A DNA stretch of 64,000 bases from Paenibacillus eucommiae (lineage in GTDB: Bacteria; Bacillota; Bacilli; Paenibacillales; NBRC-103111): assembly GCF_017874215.1 (NCBI RefSeq), contig NZ_JAGGLB010000002.1, forward strand, positions 310,001 to 374,000, read 5' to 3'. Both the position numbers and the translations under genes were made by a program. Under the pieces are notes generated by a model. The model did not search any database. It saw nothing but the letters and a program-made list of their open reading frames with translations, and was not told the DNA's origin. Shown here in pieces: positions 61,743 through 64,000 of the stretch. Numbering within the stretch: the first letter of the stretch is position 1; each line of letters starts with the position of its first letter.

Positions 61743-63347
61743 TTATCGGATGATAGCTGTTCTATGCTGCTGATCCCACTGTACATCCTTGCCGATCTGT
61801 TCTGCGAAAAAGCGTACCGGCACATAGGTGTTGTCTTTCTTAATGTAAGGCGCTGCATCTGTAGCCAGTGAAACGTCCGGTTTGTTTGGTTCCATTCGCT
61901 TGATGCCAGTTTTGTCTATATACAGCTCAATCGTTACATTACCCTTCTTTAATTGAACTGTTCTGGCTCCGTTCACATTGGAATAAGTAACCTCGTAGCC
62001 AAGGGCTTCACTGATTGCCCTCACCGGAACCATTGTGCGTCCATTTACGATTTCGGGTTGAACCTCGAATTTGATCACACTGTCCCTGTGAACAACTTTA
62101 ACCGAGTCATTTACAGGCAGGCTCTGTGGTAGCTGATACGGGGTAATTTGACGGATTTTATTATTAAAGGCATCCGCCACCAGAATCGTTCCATCTCCAG
62201 CAACAGCGACGTTGCTAGGATTATTGAATCTGGCTTCACCTTCGACGCCATTAGTCTCACCAGTTTCAATTGTTCCTGTTAATGTGGAAACTTTGCCATT
62301 TAGCAAATAACGAACAGCATGGTTGAGACTGTCTGCGATCAGAAGTCCGCCTTCAGAAGTGACAGCTATCCCTTTTGGAAAATCGAATTTAGCCTTTAGA
62401 GCATCGCCATCCGCATAATCTCCTGCTGCATAAAGGGCGTTGGCCGCGAATAAGCTTTTGCCGTCAACCTCCATGCCGGAGCCTGCTACTGTAGTAACTA
62501 CTCCCAAGCTAAAATCAATATAGCGAATCCGTTGATTTCCAGTATCACTTACGAATAAGTTGCCCTTAGAATCAACCGCCAAACCGGAAGGCTCGTTAAA
62601 TTTAGCTTCCTTAAGGCTGCCGTCTTTATAGTCACCTGCAATGACGGCTGCGCCTGGCCTAACCTGAATAGCCCGATCTGATGCTGAATTCAACGTAGAT
62701 ACTTTTCCATCCAGTGAAATTTTACGAATGACATTATTTTTAGTGTCTGCTACATACAAGGTTCCGTCTGCAGCGGCGACAACATCTGAAGGATGATTGA
62801 AACGGGCTGCCCCGCCTTCTCCATCAACCAGACCGAAAACACCATTACCTGCAAGTGTAGTGACTTTTCCTTTGCTATCTATTTTACGGATCGCATTGTT
62901 GCCTGCATCTGCTACATATACATTGCCTTTAGCATCAGCTGCGAGACCCATGGGCTCGTTGAAGAACGATTCAGAGGCTTGGCCATCTAGAAGCCCTCCT
63001 TCTGGAAAGCCTTGCTCGTTAAAAGTGACAACAAGCTCTGGTCCAGCAAATGTTGAGACTTGTCCAGCAGAAATTTTGCGGATCACATGGTCCCGCGTAT
63101 CTGCTACGAGAACGCTGCCGTCTGCTAAGACGACGATGCTTCCTGGTGAGCGGAAGGTCGCATTCAAAGCATTCCCGTTCTTGAGATTGAAATCACCAAT
63201 TCCGGCGTAGGTTGTAATATCAGCCATGATTCGACCATCAACATTCAGCAGGGCATCTGCTTTCAGGCCGGCAGCCCCGGCCACGGAGCTGCCCAAAAGA
63301 GCTGCAGCCAAAAGCGAAGAAACAACAATTTTTTTAAATGGTTTCAT
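61743..63347 (-). CDS. Secreted NHL-repeat protein with copper-amine-oxidase-N domain
   Basis: A 534-residue exported protein: signal peptide (MKPFKKIVVSSLLAAALLGS, cleavage near GAAG), about six NHL repeats (residues ~60-400, each like GNVYVADAGNNAIRKID) that likely form a beta-propeller, and a C-terminal copper amine oxidase N-terminal-like domain (VNGRTMVPVRAISEALGYEV, and DNTYVPVRFFAEQIGKDVQW), a common wall-associated module in Paenibacillus. Its role is unknown; a scaffold or binding function fits. The cohesin-like gene lies 24 bases upstream on the same strand. Confidence 0.87.
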   Translation of the reverse strand: MKPFKKIVVSSLLAAALLGSSVAGAAGLKADALLNVDGRIMADITTYAGIGDFNLKNGNALNATFRSPGSIVVLADGSVLVADTRDHVIRKISAGQVSTFAGPELVVTFNEQGFPEGGLLDGQASESFFNEPMGLAADAKGNVYVADAGNNAIRKIDSKGKVTTLAGNGVFGLVDGEGGAARFNHPSDVVAAADGTLYVADTKNNVIRKISLDGKVSTLNSASDRAIQVRPGAAVIAGDYKDGSLKEAKFNEPSGLAVDSKGNLFVSDTGNQRIRYIDFSLGVVTTVAGSGMEVDGKSLFAANALYAAGDYADGDALKAKFDFPKGIAVTSEGGLLIADSLNHAVRYLLNGKVSTLTGTIETGETNGVEGEARFNNPSNVAVAGDGTILVADAFNNKIRQITPYQLPQSLPVNDSVKVVHRDSVIKFEVQPEIVNGRTMVPVRAISEALGYEVTYSNVNGARTVQLKKGNVTIELYIDKTGIKRMEPNKPDVSLATDAAPYIKKDNTYVPVRFFAEQIGKDVQWDQQHRTAIIR

Positions 63348-63370
63348 GTACTTCTCCTTTTTGTCTGTAC

Positions 63371-64000
63371 TTAAGGTTCAAGAATAAAAGAACTGAAAGG
63401 TATAATCGTTTGAGTTGGAGACGGCAGTGTCACTGGGATACGAGTCCCATTCTTAGTAACGAGAATGATACCATTCGCAGGTATTGTTATTTTGCTTTCA
63501 CTAGAGACACCAGGCCTGGAATCAGGGCTGATTTGGAAATTAAAGGTGACAAGCGTCTTTGTGCCGGAAACTGTGATCGCTGGGTCTGAATTATTATAAT
63601 TTGTTATCGCGTAAACTAACTCTCTTAACTGAGCTTCTTGATTTTGAGGGTATACAGCAATGTGCTCCACACTATTTTGAGGCCCAAATACAGGGTTAGC
63701 ATTGGTTGCGATATAAGAAGCATTGATCTTATCGGCGGTAATATTACCGTCATAAAGTAAATGAACCTCTGCGCCAAAAATGGCATTGGCACCGGCAAAA
63801 TCCTTCAATTCCAAAGTCAGCTTAAATTTACCGAGACTATCAGGCTCTGTCGACTTGAAGCTCACAGTTGGCGTCAATACAGGTGGATTGGTCCCAGGGT
63901 CTGGATTTGGATTGGATGTTGAAGGCGTAGAAGGCGTAGTTGTGCTTTGATCTTTCTTATCCAGCTTCGCTTTCTCCTCCAAGAACTTCTTCTTAGCTTC
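63371..64000 (-). CDS. Cohesin-like surface protein (5' end outside window)
   Basis: At least 210 residues are visible and the frame is open to the last base. After a charged helical segment (AKKKFLEEKAKLDKKDQ) and a Thr/Pro/Ser linker comes a cohesin-like beta-sandwich of about 140 residues (LGKFKLTLELKDFAGANAIF, AEVHLLYDG and a late NFQISPDSRPGV). Cohesin-type domains bind dockerin or surface ligands; here no dockerin partner is visible. Probably upstream in one operon with the NHL protein. Confidence 0.72.
   Translation of the reverse strand, partial: EAKKKFLEEKAKLDKKDQSTTTPSTPSTSNPNPDPGTNPPVLTPTVSFKSTEPDSLGKFKLTLELKDFAGANAIFGAEVHLLYDGNITADKINASYIATNANPVFGPQNSVEHIAVYPQNQEAQLRELVYAITNYNNSDPAITVSGTKTLVTFNFQISPDSRPGVSSESKITIPANGIILVTKNGTRIPVTLPSPTQTIIPFSSFILEP

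Overview
The window looks like chromosomal DNA from a low- to mid-GC endospore-forming Bacillota of the Paenibacillus type. The basis is strong AGGAGG ribosome binding sites, a YjcZ-family sporulation peptide, the YhaO/YhaN pair, S-layer homology and copper-amine-oxidase-N surface domains, DUF4309-like and YkvI proteins, RelQ next to a DUF309 protein, and very large multi-domain secreted proteins. Species identity is inference.

Layout. 1-9.6 kb: the end of a LysR regulator, a membrane-anchored metallo-beta-lactamase-fold hydrolase, then (minus strand) a Gfo/Idh/MocA oxidoreductase followed by a ~2180-residue secreted protein built from four related beta-sandwich modules, four Big2-like domains, a TIM-barrel glycosidase-like region and four C-terminal tandem repeats. 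9.6-11.5 kb is a scar-like region with the tail of a second Gfo/Idh/MocA gene, a frameshifted small gene and small unknown ORFs. 11.54-17.30 kb is the clearest mobile unit: a decayed integrative element in a tRNA-Leu(CAG) gene, bounded by a 59-bp direct repeat (the 3' part of the tRNA). It carries a truncated tyrosine recombinase, remnants of an SMC/Rad50-like ATPase and another gene, and an intact cargo of two nitroreductase-like proteins, a MarR regulator and a DHA2-type efflux pump.

17.5-30 kb is mostly ordinary chromosome: AEC transporter, small conserved proteins, xanthine phosphoribosyltransferase, a lipoprotein, DedA, YkvI, an operon of a YhaO-like nuclease and YhaN-like ATPase with two small membrane proteins, and a GT4 glycosyltransferase. 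30-43 kb: a membrane GGDEF protein, an AraC regulator divergent from a GH78 alpha-L-rhamnosidase, two XRE regulators, an 855-residue membrane-anchored protein of unknown function, a sugar isomerase/epimerase-like protein, QueD, a nitroreductase, a repeat-rich intergenic block, and an acidic protein of three internal repeats.

43-64 kb: YjcZ peptide, Cof-type HAD phosphatase, a small membrane protein that seems to lack a canonical start codon, a 2165-residue secreted PKD/Ig-type protein in an operon with an SLH lipoprotein, an RNA-modification pair (m5C methyltransferase with an in-frame minisatellite, then an RsuA-type pseudouridine synthase), a thioredoxin-like protein, DUF309, RelQ, class 2 dihydroorotate dehydrogenase, a small membrane peptide, an L,D-transpeptidase, an HD-GYP protein, an NHL-repeat surface protein and a cohesin-like protein cut by the window end.

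Themes are cell-surface and polysaccharide functions (large secreted proteins, rhamnosidase, L,D-transpeptidase, SLH, NHL), second messengers (GGDEF, HD-GYP, RelQ) and genome decay around the tRNA-Leu island. The most unusual signals are the island boundaries and remnants, a dispersed repeat present in two copies with a palindrome cluster in one, the minisatellite inside an rRNA methyltransferase, and the architectures of the two giant secreted proteins.
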